The notes below the pieces were generated by a model. That model was not told the origin of the DNA and did no database searches. It saw nothing but the letters and a program-made list of their open reading frames with translations. Both the position numbers and the translations under genes were made by a program. Below, piece by piece: positions 9,129 through 17,956 of a stretch of DNA of 64,000 bases (position 1 is its first letter; each line of letters begins with the position of its first letter). The stretch lies in NCBI RefSeq assembly GCF_002914525.1, contig NZ_LODW01000059.1, positions 186,001 to 250,000 of the forward strand, in the 5' to 3' direction. The DNA comes from Rhizobium hidalgonense (GTDB lineage Bacteria > Pseudomonadota > Alphaproteobacteria > Rhizobiales > Rhizobiaceae).

Positions 9129-10709
9129 ATGACACGTGAAAAGGATCAATCTTCGCCTCTGAGTATCGGCCGCCGTCACTTCCTGGGCGGTGCCGTCGCG
9201 CTGGGCGCTTTGCCTGCTCTCACCTCCGGCCTGCTGGTGCCGCGCGATGCCCACGCGCAGGAAGCGAAACGCGGTGGTCATCTGAAACTCGGCCTCAAGG
9301 GCGGCGCCACCAGTGATGCGCTCGACCCTGCGACCTATAGCGCTTCCGTGTTGTTCGTCATTGGCCGTCTCTGGGGCGACACACTTGTCGAATCCGACCC
9401 CAAGACCGGTGCGCCCTTGCCGTCGCTGGCGACTTCCTGGACGCCATCAGCGGACGCATCCGTCTGGACTTTCAAGATCAGGAACGACGTGCAGTTTCAC
9501 GACGGCAGCAAGATGACCGTCGCGGACATCGTCGCGACACTGAAGCGACATGCGGACAAGAATTCGCAGTCGGGTGCTCTGGGGCTCATGGCCTCGATCA
9601 CCGGTATCGAAGAAAAAGCGGGCGACCTGATCCTGACGCTTTCGGAAGGCAATGCGGACCTGCCTTTGCTTTTGACCGACTACCACCTGATCATCCAGGC
9701 GAAGGGCGGCGTCGACAATCCTGCGGCGGCCATCGGTACAGGTCCTTACATTTTGAAAAGCTTCGAACCGGGCGTTCGCGCAGCCTTCGAGAAAAACCCG
9801 AAGGATTGGCGCTCCGACCGCGGCTTTGTCGACAGCGTCGAAATCCTAGTGATCAACGACAACACCGCCCGCATTGCCGCACTTGCCTCCGGCCAGGTCC
9901 ATTTCGTCAACAACGTCGACCCCAAGACCGTCCCGATGCTGCAGCGAGCACCGACCGTCGACATCCTCCGGAATGCCGGCAAGGGCTTCTATTGTTTCCT
10001 GATGCATTGCGACACCGCTCCCTTTCAGAACGCCGATCTTCGGCTTGCGCTGAAATATGCCATCGATCGTCAGGCGATCCTCGACAAGGTTCTGGGCGGC
10101 TACGGAACGATCGGCAACGACTATCCGGTCAATTCCAACTACGCCCTCGCCCCGACCGATATCGAGCAGCGCCCTTATGATCCGGACAAGGCCGCCTTCC
10201 ACTTCAAAAAATCGGGTCTCGACCGCTCCATTCAGCTGCTCACGTCAGACGCGGCCTTTCCGGGCGCCGTGGATGCGGCGATCCTGTTCCAGCAAAGCGC
10301 GCGCAAGGCCGGCATCACGATCGACGTCAAGCGCGAACCGGAAGACGGCTACTGGACCAATGTCTGGAACAAGCAGCCCTTCTGCGCCTCGTTCTGGGGC
10401 GGTCGTCCGACCCAGGATTCGCGCTATTCCACCTCCTACCTGTCGACCGCAGAATGGAACGACACGCGTTTCAAGCGCGCGGACTTCGACAAAATCGTTC
10501 TGCAAGCAAGGTCTGAACTTGATGAGGCCAAGCGAAAAGTGCTTTATCGGCAATTGGCGCTGATGGTGCGAGACGATGGCGGTCTGATCTTGCCCGTCTT
10601 CAACGACTATATCATGGCCTCTTCGAAAACGCTGAAGGGATATGTCGACGATATCGGCAACGATATGTCCAACGGCTACATCGGCAGCCGTGTGTGGCTT
10701 AATGCCTAA
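9129..10709 (+). CDS. Second peptide/opine-type ABC substrate-binding protein (orphan paralogue)
   Basis: A 526-residue protein that aligns by eye along its whole length with the binding protein at 3020-4609. Both share KRGGHLKLGL, the WGD-LVESDP segment, SGALG and the ending NDMSNGY with VWL. It has its own twin-arginine-like signal (GRRHFLGG, then a hydrophobic stretch, cut near AHAQEA). A GGGA ribosome site precedes the ATG. No permease or ATPase gene follows. Instead a CocE-type hydrolase starts 15 bp downstream, so this protein probably feeds the transporter at 4707-8162 with a related ligand that the hydrolase then cleaves. Confidence 0.88.
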   Translation: MTREKDQSSPLSIGRRHFLGGAVALGALPALTSGLLVPRDAHAQEAKRGGHLKLGLKGGATSDALDPATYSASVLFVIGRLWGDTLVESDPKTGAPLPSLATSWTPSADASVWTFKIRNDVQFHDGSKMTVADIVATLKRHADKNSQSGALGLMASITGIEEKAGDLILTLSEGNADLPLLLTDYHLIIQAKGGVDNPAAAIGTGPYILKSFEPGVRAAFEKNPKDWRSDRGFVDSVEILVINDNTARIAALASGQVHFVNNVDPKTVPMLQRAPTVDILRNAGKGFYCFLMHCDTAPFQNADLRLALKYAIDRQAILDKVLGGYGTIGNDYPVNSNYALAPTDIEQRPYDPDKAAFHFKKSGLDRSIQLLTSDAAFPGAVDAAILFQQSARKAGITIDVKREPEDGYWTNVWNKQPFCASFWGGRPTQDSRYSTSYLSTAEWNDTRFKRADFDKIVLQARSELDEAKRKVLYRQLALMVRDDGGLILPVFNDYIMASSKTLKGYVDDIGNDMSNGYIGSRVWLNA

Positions 10710-10724
10710 AACTCTTCTGGATAT

Positions 10725-12734
10725 ATGACCATGTCAGACCGCAGCTTCACGACCATCGAAAACCAGTGGATCACCTTGAAGGACGGCACGCGGCTCGCCG
10801 CACGCATCTGGATGCCCGCCGGCACGGAGAAGGATCCGGTGCCGGCGGTCTTCGAGTTCCTGCCCTATCGTAAGCGCGACGGGACAAGCCCGCGTGATGA
10901 ATCCACCTACCCCGTCTTCGCTGCAGCCGGGATTGCCGGCGTGCGCGTCGATATCCGCGGATCGGGAGAATCCGACGGCGTCATCGATGGCGAATATACC
11001 GAGCGTGAGCTTGCCGATGCCTGCGAGCTGATCGCCTGGATTGCCGCGCAGCCGTGGTCGAACGGCGCGGTCGGCATGATGGGCATCTCCTGGGGCGGGT
11101 TCAACAGCCTGCAGGTGGCAGCACTGCGTCCGCCGGCGCTGAAGGCCGTCATCTCGATCGCATCGACCGTCGACCGCTACAACGACGACATTCACTACAA
11201 GAACGGCTGCCATCTCTCCGCCCAGCTGTCCTGGGCGGCGACCATGCTCGGTTACCAGTCGCGCCCGCCGGATCCTGCCCTTATCGGTGAACGCTGGAAG
11301 GAGATGTGGCTGGAACGCCTGGCCGGTGAGCCCTTCTTCCTGGAGGAATGGCTGAGCCACCAGCGTCGTGACGATTTCTGGCGTCATGGCTCGATCTCAG
11401 AGGATTTTTCGAAGGTGCAGATCCCGGCGCTCGTCATCGCCGGGTGGGCGGACGGCTACCGCAATACGCCACTGATGGCGGTCGAAGGCCTGGGTAAAAA
11501 AGCAAAGGCGCTGATCGGTCCCTGGGTCCACAAATATCCGCATTTCGCCTGGCCGAAGCCGCGCACGGATTTCCACGGCGAGGCAATTGCCTGGTGGAAT
11601 AAATGGTTGCGCGGCGAGGAAAATGGGATCGACCGGCTTGCCCAGACCCGCGCCTATATTCTCGATGCGATCCGCCCTGCCGCGCGCCGCGATAGCGATA
11701 CGGGCTTCTGGATTGCCAAGGATGTCTGGTCGCCGCCGCACATGCAATGCTTCTATGTCGAGCAATTCGGCCGGCTGACGGAGGGTATGCCGATCCCGCA
11801 TGCGCCCGAACATCCCGTCTATCTTCATTCGCCGCTCGATACCGGCACGGCAGCAGGCGAATATTTCACGCTGAAGCCCGACGCCGAAATGGCGATCGAT
11901 CAGCGCTCGGACGATGCCGGCTCGCTGGTCTTCGATACGATGCCGCTCGCCGGCGATTGCGACTATCTCGGCCGGCCCGTGCTGACGCTTAGGCTGCGCG
12001 CCCACGCGGCGGGCGGCAATCTCTGCGCCCGGCTCGTCGACGTCCATCCGGACGGCACGGCAACGCGCGTCGCCTTCGGCGTCATCAATCTCACCCATCG
12101 CGACGGCAATGCCGATCCGAAACCGCTGGTGCCGGGCGAGACGGTGTCGGTCCGGCTGGTGCTCGACGCCTGCGGTTACCGCTTCCGCAAGGACCATCGC
12201 ATCCGTCTTTCGCTTTCCACCGCCTATTGGCCGATGATCCTGCCGCCGCCGGAGGATGAAGGCATCGAAGTCGATATTGCGTCACTCGGCCTGGCGCTGC
12301 CGGTGATCGGCGACCATCGCCGGATCGAAATCAGCGAGCCGGCCAATCCCGATCCCCTGCCAAAATATATCGAACACGTGGCCGCGGCGACGAAGCGGCA
12401 GGTCATCCGCGATCTCTCGGCCAACCGGACGGACTATCATATCCATGAGGATACCGGGCTCACCGAACACCCTGAGACCGGCCTGTCGACCCGGCAATTG
12501 CGCGAGGAAGTCTGGTCAATTGCACCGGATGATCCGCTGTCGATGACGGGAACGTCGACCTGGACCTGCGATATGCGCCGACCCGGCTGGTCCGCCCGCA
12601 CGGTCGCGACCGCGCGGATTGCATGCACCGGCACCGAGTGGATCATCGCTGCCATCGTCACCGCTTTTGAAGATGACGTGCAGATCTTCGAAAAGGTCTT
12701 TGCGGAAAAGCGGATCGCGCGCGACCTGATGTAA
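10725..12734 (+). CDS. CocE/NonD family hydrolase (X-Pro dipeptidyl-peptidase/acyl esterase type)
   Basis: A 669-residue alpha/beta hydrolase without a clear signal peptide. The N-terminal catalytic part carries the nucleophile elbow GISWGG with Ser122 and an upstream VDIRGSGES segment typical of the CocE/X-Pro dipeptidase group. The C-terminal part (about 370-600) is the jelly-roll domain seen in CocE and PepX. Family members hydrolyse esters such as cocaine, acylated compounds or Xaa-Pro peptides. It is co-transcribed with the second binding protein. Two ATGs (10725, 10731) are possible starts. It converges with the esterase gene 4 bp away. Confidence 0.82.
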   Translation: MTMSDRSFTTIENQWITLKDGTRLAARIWMPAGTEKDPVPAVFEFLPYRKRDGTSPRDESTYPVFAAAGIAGVRVDIRGSGESDGVIDGEYTERELADACELIAWIAAQPWSNGAVGMMGISWGGFNSLQVAALRPPALKAVISIASTVDRYNDDIHYKNGCHLSAQLSWAATMLGYQSRPPDPALIGERWKEMWLERLAGEPFFLEEWLSHQRRDDFWRHGSISEDFSKVQIPALVIAGWADGYRNTPLMAVEGLGKKAKALIGPWVHKYPHFAWPKPRTDFHGEAIAWWNKWLRGEENGIDRLAQTRAYILDAIRPAARRDSDTGFWIAKDVWSPPHMQCFYVEQFGRLTEGMPIPHAPEHPVYLHSPLDTGTAAGEYFTLKPDAEMAIDQRSDDAGSLVFDTMPLAGDCDYLGRPVLTLRLRAHAAGGNLCARLVDVHPDGTATRVAFGVINLTHRDGNADPKPLVPGETVSVRLVLDACGYRFRKDHRIRLSLSTAYWPMILPPPEDEGIEVDIASLGLALPVIGDHRRIEISEPANPDPLPKYIEHVAAATKRQVIRDLSANRTDYHIHEDTGLTEHPETGLSTRQLREEVWSIAPDDPLSMTGTSTWTCDMRRPGWSARTVATARIACTGTEWIIAAIVTAFEDDVQIFEKVFAEKRIARDLM

Positions 12735-12737
12735 TCA

Positions 12738-13649
12738 TCAAGGCGTTGCAAAATGCCTGACGGCCTCGCAAACGGCGCGGAAGCCGTCTTGCGCGCCATC
12801 GCTGATGTGGCGGGCGCGCAGCCATGCATGCACCATTTGCGGCTCCTCCCGGAACCAGACTTCGACGCCTTCCGCGGTGAGCCGGGCGGCATAGTGCCGA
12901 CCGTCGTCCCGGAGCGGATCGAAATGCGCCACAGTGATGAAGGCCGGCGGCAGTCCGGCAAGCGAAGATGCCTTTAACGGCTCGGCGATTTCGTTTCCAT
13001 CAGGCGCCTGCAGGATATCGCGGTAATAGGCGACATCGGCCGTCGTCAGGCCGGGCGCCGCTGCCATTTCGACATAGGAACCGGCATCGAGGTCGCCGCC
13101 GAGCGCGGGGTAGATCAGGACCTGTCCGACAATTCCGGTCAGTCCTTCATCGCGCGCCCGCAAGGCAAGGCCGGCCGCAAGGTTGCCGCCGGCGCTGTCG
13201 CCGATCAGCACGACCTTATTGTTGGCGGCAAGAAGATGTTTGAGGACGGCGAAACCGTCATCCGTCTGTGCCGGCCAGCGATATTCAGGGGCCAGCCGGT
13301 AATCGACGGAAACCAGTTCCGCGCCGGAAAAATCGGCGATCTCGGCGCAGATGGCATGATGGCTCTTGAGCGAGCCGACGACGAAGCCGCCGCCGTGAAG
13401 GTAGAGCAGGATGGTGCGCGTGCTGATTTTCCGCGGACGATAGCGCCGGATCGGGATGCGCTGGAGCATGCCGTCCGCAAAGATCATATCAGGGGGCAGT
13501 GCGCGGTCGAAGCGCGCGCAAAGCGCGTCGTACCAATGCCGCTGCTGCTCGACCGATGCCTGGACGGCATCTGGCGGATAGAAACTGTCGCAGATGTCGA
13601 GAAACTGCAGAATGCCCTTTTCGGTGGGCGCAGGCGATGGAGCGGACAT
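12738..13649 (-). CDS. Alpha/beta hydrolase, hormone-sensitive-lipase (HSL) family esterase
   Basis: A 303-residue cytosolic esterase. The oxyanion-hole motif HGGG (residues 85-88), the nucleophile motif GDSAGG with Ser152, and later Asp (FDPLRDDG) and His (VHAW) residues make the complete triad of HSL/bacterial family IV esterases. ATG at 13649 is chosen because AGGA lies 6 bp upstream. A GTG at 13676 would add 9 residues without a ribosome site. Together with the CocE-type enzyme it suggests use of ester or amide substrates brought in by the neighbouring binding proteins, though it is transcribed separately. Confidence 0.85.
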   Translation of the reverse strand: MSAPSPAPTEKGILQFLDICDSFYPPDAVQASVEQQRHWYDALCARFDRALPPDMIFADGMLQRIPIRRYRPRKISTRTILLYLHGGGFVVGSLKSHHAICAEIADFSGAELVSVDYRLAPEYRWPAQTDDGFAVLKHLLAANNKVVLIGDSAGGNLAAGLALRARDEGLTGIVGQVLIYPALGGDLDAGSYVEMAAAPGLTTADVAYYRDILQAPDGNEIAEPLKASSLAGLPPAFITVAHFDPLRDDGRHYAARLTAEGVEVWFREEPQMVHAWLRARHISDGAQDGFRAVCEAVRHFATP

Positions 13650-13913
13650 GCAGGGTCCTTTCGAGTTGGGACACACAGATCATGTCCCTGGCCGACTCTG
13701 ACCCCATCATGCGCCTTTGCCCTGGAGGCAATCTGTCTGGCCGCGACCCAAGGATGTCGCGATGCTTGCTTATTTTGATCCTCTATTTCCGGGCTTTGCC
13801 GCTTTTTCAAAAAAATCCGATAATTTTTTCGTCGTCGACCCAAGGAAAGCTATTGGAGAAACGTCTCAATCCCGAAATAGCATCTTGGCTGATAGCTTGG
13901 GGGTAGGTGCGCA

Positions 13914-14438
13914 TTGGATGCGGAGCTCATAGAACGAGCGCAGGGGGGCGACCGGGAGGCCTTTGGGCAACTGGTCTCGCGCCATTATGATTTCGTCCAC
14001 GCGACGGCGTGGCGATGGTCGGGCAGTTCAACCGACGCCGACGACATCGCCCAGGAGGTTTGCGTCAAGCTCGGCGCGGCGATCAGCGGTTTTCGCGGCG
14101 CCAGCCGCTTCAGGACGTGGCTCTATACGCTGACGCTCAACGCCGCCCGCGACCATCGGCGCAAGATTGCGCGGGAAGAACAGACATTCCGCGCTTATGC
14201 CGCCGAACCGCAGCCGGACGCGCCGGGCAGAAATGATGACGAGCTATCGAGCGAATTATGGGCGGCCGTGCGTGCCTTGCCGGAACGGCAATGCGACGCG
14301 GTGCTGCTCGTCTATGGCGAAGGCCTCAGCCATTCGGCTGCCGCCGATGTCATGGGCTGCTCAGAGGCAACCGTGTCCTGGCAGGTGCACGAGGCGCGCA
14401 AGAGGCTGAAGACCACGCTCGGCAAGGAAGAGGTATGA
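13914..14438 (+). CDS. RNA polymerase sigma factor, ECF family
   Basis: A 174-residue sigma factor with region 2 (about 8-75, DADDIAQEVCVKL near the -10 recognition part) and region 4 (about 115-165, LPERQCDAVLL then SHSAAADVMGCSEATVSWQVHEARKRL). Region 3 is absent, as in extracytoplasmic-function sigma factors. The start is TTG at 13914: the upstream in-frame stop at 13893 leaves no ATG or GTG, and a GGGGG tract lies about 10 bp before it. The next gene overlaps by 4 bp (ATGA). The coupled gene encodes a membrane protein with a short cytoplasmic N-terminus, which may be its anti-sigma factor. Confidence 0.88.
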   Translation: MDAELIERAQGGDREAFGQLVSRHYDFVHATAWRWSGSSTDADDIAQEVCVKLGAAISGFRGASRFRTWLYTLTLNAARDHRRKIAREEQTFRAYAAEPQPDAPGRNDDELSSELWAAVRALPERQCDAVLLVYGEGLSHSAAADVMGCSEATVSWQVHEARKRLKTTLGKEEV

Positions 14439-16555
14439 TGGACAAGGAACTCGAAAAGCTCTCCCGTCTCATAGCCCCGGCCGCCGATCCGGAAGCGCGC
14501 GCGCGCGCCCTTGCCGCGGCGATGCAGGCCTTCGACAGTGCGGAAACTAATGCGGCGGCAGCCCAAGGAAATGCGAAAGGCTGGCGTCCAAGCTCCATCA
14601 TCAGCTGGATATGGAGCCCTGCCATGAACAAGAAATTCCTCGCCGGTTCAGCCCTCGCGACGCTGCTCGTCATTCCCGCCGCCGGTTACCTCACGATCGA
14701 GCTGACCCGCAACGGATCGCCGGTCGTCGACCAGACCAAGATCGCCGGCAACCTCGTGCAAAACAACATGCCGAAACCGGGCGATCAGCCGGCGGCGGCC
14801 GCACCTCAGCTTCCCGAGGCGACCGCCGAAGAGAAGAGGCTGGCAAAATTGTCGGCCGCTGGCGGCGCGCAAGCCTTGCGGGACGAGGAGCCGCAATCTG
14901 AAAAGCCTGATGCGGCGCCGCCCTCCGAATCCGATACCGGGGAGATCGCTGCTCTTAAGAACAAGTCGGAGGATTCCGCCGCGACCCTGGGGTTGGCCAA
15001 ACGCGCTGCCCCCGCCACTCCCGGCATCGTGGCTCAAGGGCAGCTATTGGCCGAACCGATGGCCGTCGCTCCCTCACCTGTTCCGCCAGCGGAGGGACGT
15101 GCCCAGATCCAGCTCGATCCAAACCGCGAGCGGTTTGCCAATGCCGCGGCAAATCCGATCAAGAGCGTGGCGACCGATCCGGTCTCGACCTTCTCCGCCG
15201 ATGTCGACAGCGCGTCCTATTCCTTCGTCCGCCGCTCGCTGACGGGTGGGGCGATGCCCGATCCGCAATCGGTTCGCGTCGAGGAGATGATCAATTATTT
15301 TCCCTACGACTGGCCGCGTCCCGACAAGGCCGATCAGCCTTTCAAGGCAACCGTGACAGTGATGCCGACGCCGTGGAATCACGACACGGAACTGATGCAT
15401 GTGGCGATCAAGGGCTACGACATCGCGCCGGCGACCGCGCCGCATGCCAATCTGGTGTTCCTGATCGACGTCTCGGGTTCGATGGACGAGCCGGACAAGC
15501 TGCCGCTGCTGAAGAGCGCCTTCCGTCTCCTGGTCAACAGGCTGAAGGCGGACGACACCGTCTCGATCGTCACTTATGCCGGCAATGCCGGTACGGTGCT
15601 GGAACCGACGCGCGTGGCGGAGAAGTCGAAGATCCTCTCGGCAATCGAAAGGCTGGAAGCTGGAGGCTCGACCGGCGGCGCCGAGGGGATCGAGGCTGCC
15701 TATGGTCTTGCCAAGCAGGCCTTCGTCAAGGACGGCGTCAACCGGGTGATGCTGGCGACGGACGGCGACTTCAATGTCGGCCCGTCGAGCGACGAGGACT
15801 TGAAGCGCATCATCGAGGAGAAACGCAAGGACGGCATCTTCTTGACCGTTCTCGGTTTCGGACGCGGCAATCTCAACGATTCCCTGATGCAGACACTGGC
15901 GCAGAACGGCAATGGCAGCGCCGCCTATATCGACACTCTGGCCGAGGCGCAGAAGACACTGGTGGAAGAAGCCGGATCGACGCTGTTTCCGATCGCCAAG
16001 GACGTCAAGTTCCAGGTCGAGTTCAACCCGGAACGGATCGCCGAATACCGGCTGATCGGCTACGAGACGCGCGCCCTGAAGCGGGAGGATTTCAACAATG
16101 ACCGGGTCGACGCCGGCGATATCGGCTCCGGCCACAGCGTCACGGCCATCTACGAGATTACCCCGAAGGGAAGCCCCGCGGTGATGAATGACGACCTGCG
16201 ATATGGCGCAGCCGAGAAGGCTCCGGCAGCGACTTCGGACAACGCACGTCAGGGCGAACTTGCCTTCGTCAAGATGCGCTACAAGCGGCCGGGCGAGGAC
16301 AAGAGCGCACTGATCACCACGCCTGTCGGTGACGACAACGCAGTCGCCAGCATCGACGCCGCGCCTGGGGATGTCCGCTTCTCCGTAGCCGTCGCCGCCT
16401 TCGGCCAGAAACTGGGCCGTGTCGCCGCCGTCGATGCCTATTCCTATCAGGCGATTGCCGATCTCGCTGCGGCATCGCGGGGACCGGATCCCTTCGGCTA
16501 CAGATCGGATTTCCTCGGGCTCGTCAGGCTGGCGGACAGCCTCAGTCACCAATGA
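14435..16555 (+). CDS. Membrane-anchored von Willebrand A domain protein (YfbK-like, DUF3520)
   Basis: A 706-residue protein from ATG 14435, which overlaps the sigma factor stop; ATG 14438 is an alternative. Residues 1-65 are predicted cytoplasmic, followed by one transmembrane helix (about 68-90) and a low-complexity Ala/Pro/Glu-rich linker (about 105-235). A VWA-associated N-terminal region (from about 240) and a VWA domain follow, with the metal-ion-dependent adhesion motif DVSGS beginning at Asp345, and the DUF3520-type C-terminus ends the protein. YfbK-family proteins are poorly understood periplasmic proteins. The topology and coupling to an ECF sigma factor suggest it is also the anti-sigma factor or sensor; that is inference. 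Confidence 0.85.
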   Translation: MMDKELEKLSRLIAPAADPEARARALAAAMQAFDSAETNAAAAQGNAKGWRPSSIISWIWSPAMNKKFLAGSALATLLVIPAAGYLTIELTRNGSPVVDQTKIAGNLVQNNMPKPGDQPAAAAPQLPEATAEEKRLAKLSAAGGAQALRDEEPQSEKPDAAPPSESDTGEIAALKNKSEDSAATLGLAKRAAPATPGIVAQGQLLAEPMAVAPSPVPPAEGRAQIQLDPNRERFANAAANPIKSVATDPVSTFSADVDSASYSFVRRSLTGGAMPDPQSVRVEEMINYFPYDWPRPDKADQPFKATVTVMPTPWNHDTELMHVAIKGYDIAPATAPHANLVFLIDVSGSMDEPDKLPLLKSAFRLLVNRLKADDTVSIVTYAGNAGTVLEPTRVAEKSKILSAIERLEAGGSTGGAEGIEAAYGLAKQAFVKDGVNRVMLATDGDFNVGPSSDEDLKRIIEEKRKDGIFLTVLGFGRGNLNDSLMQTLAQNGNGSAAYIDTLAEAQKTLVEEAGSTLFPIAKDVKFQVEFNPERIAEYRLIGYETRALKREDFNNDRVDAGDIGSGHSVTAIYEITPKGSPAVMNDDLRYGAAEKAPAATSDNARQGELAFVKMRYKRPGEDKSALITTPVGDDNAVASIDAAPGDVRFSVAVAAFGQKLGRVAAVDAYSYQAIADLAAASRGPDPFGYRSDFLGLVRLADSLSHQ

Positions 16556-16848
16556 GGAGCGATGCACCGCAAATCAGGGACCGCCTGGGAAAGGCGGTCT
16601 CCGCGTCTGGCTTTGAAGATCAGAGCTAGAATTTTCAGCTTCGCGTTCAGTCTGACGACTGATGGATATGGCCAAATCAGTCCACAGGATGAAACAGACA
16701 TCCATTAATACAGATCGTGGACTGATTTATTGCTAGGTGCAGAATAGCGAAGAGAGAAAAAGGAGCGGACTTCGCAAGCCCATCGGTAGATTCTTCGCAG
16801 GTCGACCACCACACACAACTCCTCAACCGAGACCGGAACGCCAGCGCT
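16556..16848. other. Non-coding gap with two stem-loop structures
   Basis: No credible gene is seen between the VWA gene and the convergent gluconolactonase gene. At 16579-16599 GACCGCC/GGCGGTC form a hairpin around TGGGAAA, soon after the VWA stop, possibly a weak terminator without a T-run. At 16674-16685 and 16717-16728 there is a perfect 12-bp inverted repeat (AAATCAGTCCAC and complement) with a 31-nt loop, preceded by a small CAGTC-TGAC-GACTG hairpin at 16648-16661. The second structure is described as a finding. Confidence 0.5.
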
Positions 16849-17775
16849 CTATCCCGGTCTCGATCCGTTAGCCGTAAGATAGACGGCGTAAAGAGAGGTT
16901 GTTGCGGTGATGAAGAGGCGGTTCCGTTTCTCGCCGCCGAAAGCAACATTGGAGACGATCTCGGGAATATGGATCTTGCCGAGCAGGGTGCCATCCGGAT
17001 CGTAAGCATGCACGCCGTCGGCGGCGCTCGTCCAGATCCTGCCCTTGCGGTCGACGCGAAAGCCGTCGAAAAAGCCTGAAGTGCATTCGGCGAAAATGCC
17101 GAGATCGGTCAGCTTTCCACTCTCCGATACGCCGAGTTTTCGAATATGACGCGGACCGTCCGCCATGTGCGTCCCGCCGGTATCGGCGATGTAGAGCACC
17201 CTTTCGTCGGGGGAGAAAGCCAGCCCGTTCGGCTTGACGAAATCGGACGCCACCCGGTCGGTCGTACCTGTGGCCGGATCATGCCGGTAGACATGGCATC
17301 CGCCGATTTCCTCTTCGCCGTAATCGCCCTCATAATCGTGGAGGATGCCGTAGCTCGGATCGGTGAACCAGACCGTCCCGTCGGATTTGACGGTAACGTC
17401 GTTCGGAGAATTGAGCCGTTTGCCGGCAATGCGATCCGCCAGCACGGTAATCCCTCCATCGAAATCCGTCCGCGTGACCCGACGCGCCAGATGCTCGCAG
17501 GTAACAAGCCTTCCCTGATTGTCGACCGTGTTGCCGTTCGAGTTGTTGCTGGGCGAGCGGAACACCGACGTCTGCCCGCTGGTATCGTCGTAGCGCATCA
17601 TGCGATTGTTGGGTATATCCGAGAAGACCAGATAACGCCCGGCGGCGAACCAGGCCGGTCCCTCCAGCCAGCGGCCGCCTGTCCAAAGCCGCTCGACGCG
17701 GGCATGGCCGACGAAGCAGTTTTCAAAGCGCGGGTCGAGAACCTCAAAGCCCGTACCCTCGATTTCCCCGAACAT
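16849..17775 (-). CDS. SMP-30/gluconolactonase family protein
   Basis: A 308-residue six-bladed beta-propeller lactonase. Family markers include the metal-binding glutamate in LEGPAWF (about residue 38), GNTVDNQGRLVTCEH, NSPNDVTVKSDGTVWFTDPSYG and LAFSPDERVLYIADT. Expected role: opening of an aldonolactone such as glucono-1,5-lactone to the free sugar acid, here possibly feeding the gluconate kinase of the same locus. There is no clear signal peptide. The gene is divergent from the LacI-type regulator and has a degenerate copy of the locus operator 20 bp before its start. Confidence 0.87.
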   Translation of the reverse strand: MFGEIEGTGFEVLDPRFENCFVGHARVERLWTGGRWLEGPAWFAAGRYLVFSDIPNNRMMRYDDTSGQTSVFRSPSNNSNGNTVDNQGRLVTCEHLARRVTRTDFDGGITVLADRIAGKRLNSPNDVTVKSDGTVWFTDPSYGILHDYEGDYGEEEIGGCHVYRHDPATGTTDRVASDFVKPNGLAFSPDERVLYIADTGGTHMADGPRHIRKLGVSESGKLTDLGIFAECTSGFFDGFRVDRKGRIWTSAADGVHAYDPDGTLLGKIHIPEIVSNVAFGGEKRNRLFITATTSLYAVYLTANGSRPG

Positions 17776-17794
17776 GTTGCTTCCTCATCTAAAA

Positions 17795-17810
17795 TTGTTA
17801 TCGATACCAT
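17795..17810. promoter_or_regulatory. LacI/GntR-type operator, copy 1 (degenerate)
   Basis: TTGTTATCGATACCAT matches the locus consensus ATGTTATCGATAACAT at 14 of 16 positions. It lies 20 bp upstream of the gluconolactonase start, in its presumed promoter, and 147 bp upstream of the LacI-type regulator. The consensus resembles the palindromes bound by GntR/IdnR-type LacI-family repressors. Confidence 0.65.
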
Positions 17811-17889
17811 TCTGCCTTGTTTTGCAGTCTTCGTATAGACGCCGACGGACTGTGGAAGGCCGCGTTTCTGCAATAATATCGATTGTACG

Positions 17890-17905
17890 ATGATAGCGAT
17901 AACTT
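17890..17905. promoter_or_regulatory. LacI/GntR-type operator, copy 2 (weak, autoregulatory candidate)
   Basis: ATGATAGCGATAACTT matches the locus consensus at 13 of 16 positions and lies 51 bp upstream of the regulator's start. If real, it would allow the regulator to control its own gene. It is the least certain of the four copies. Confidence 0.4.
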
Positions 17906-17956
17906 TATCGTATCCTGAGTTGCCCAACTTGGAAGCTGTTTTGAAAGCGGGGGCCA

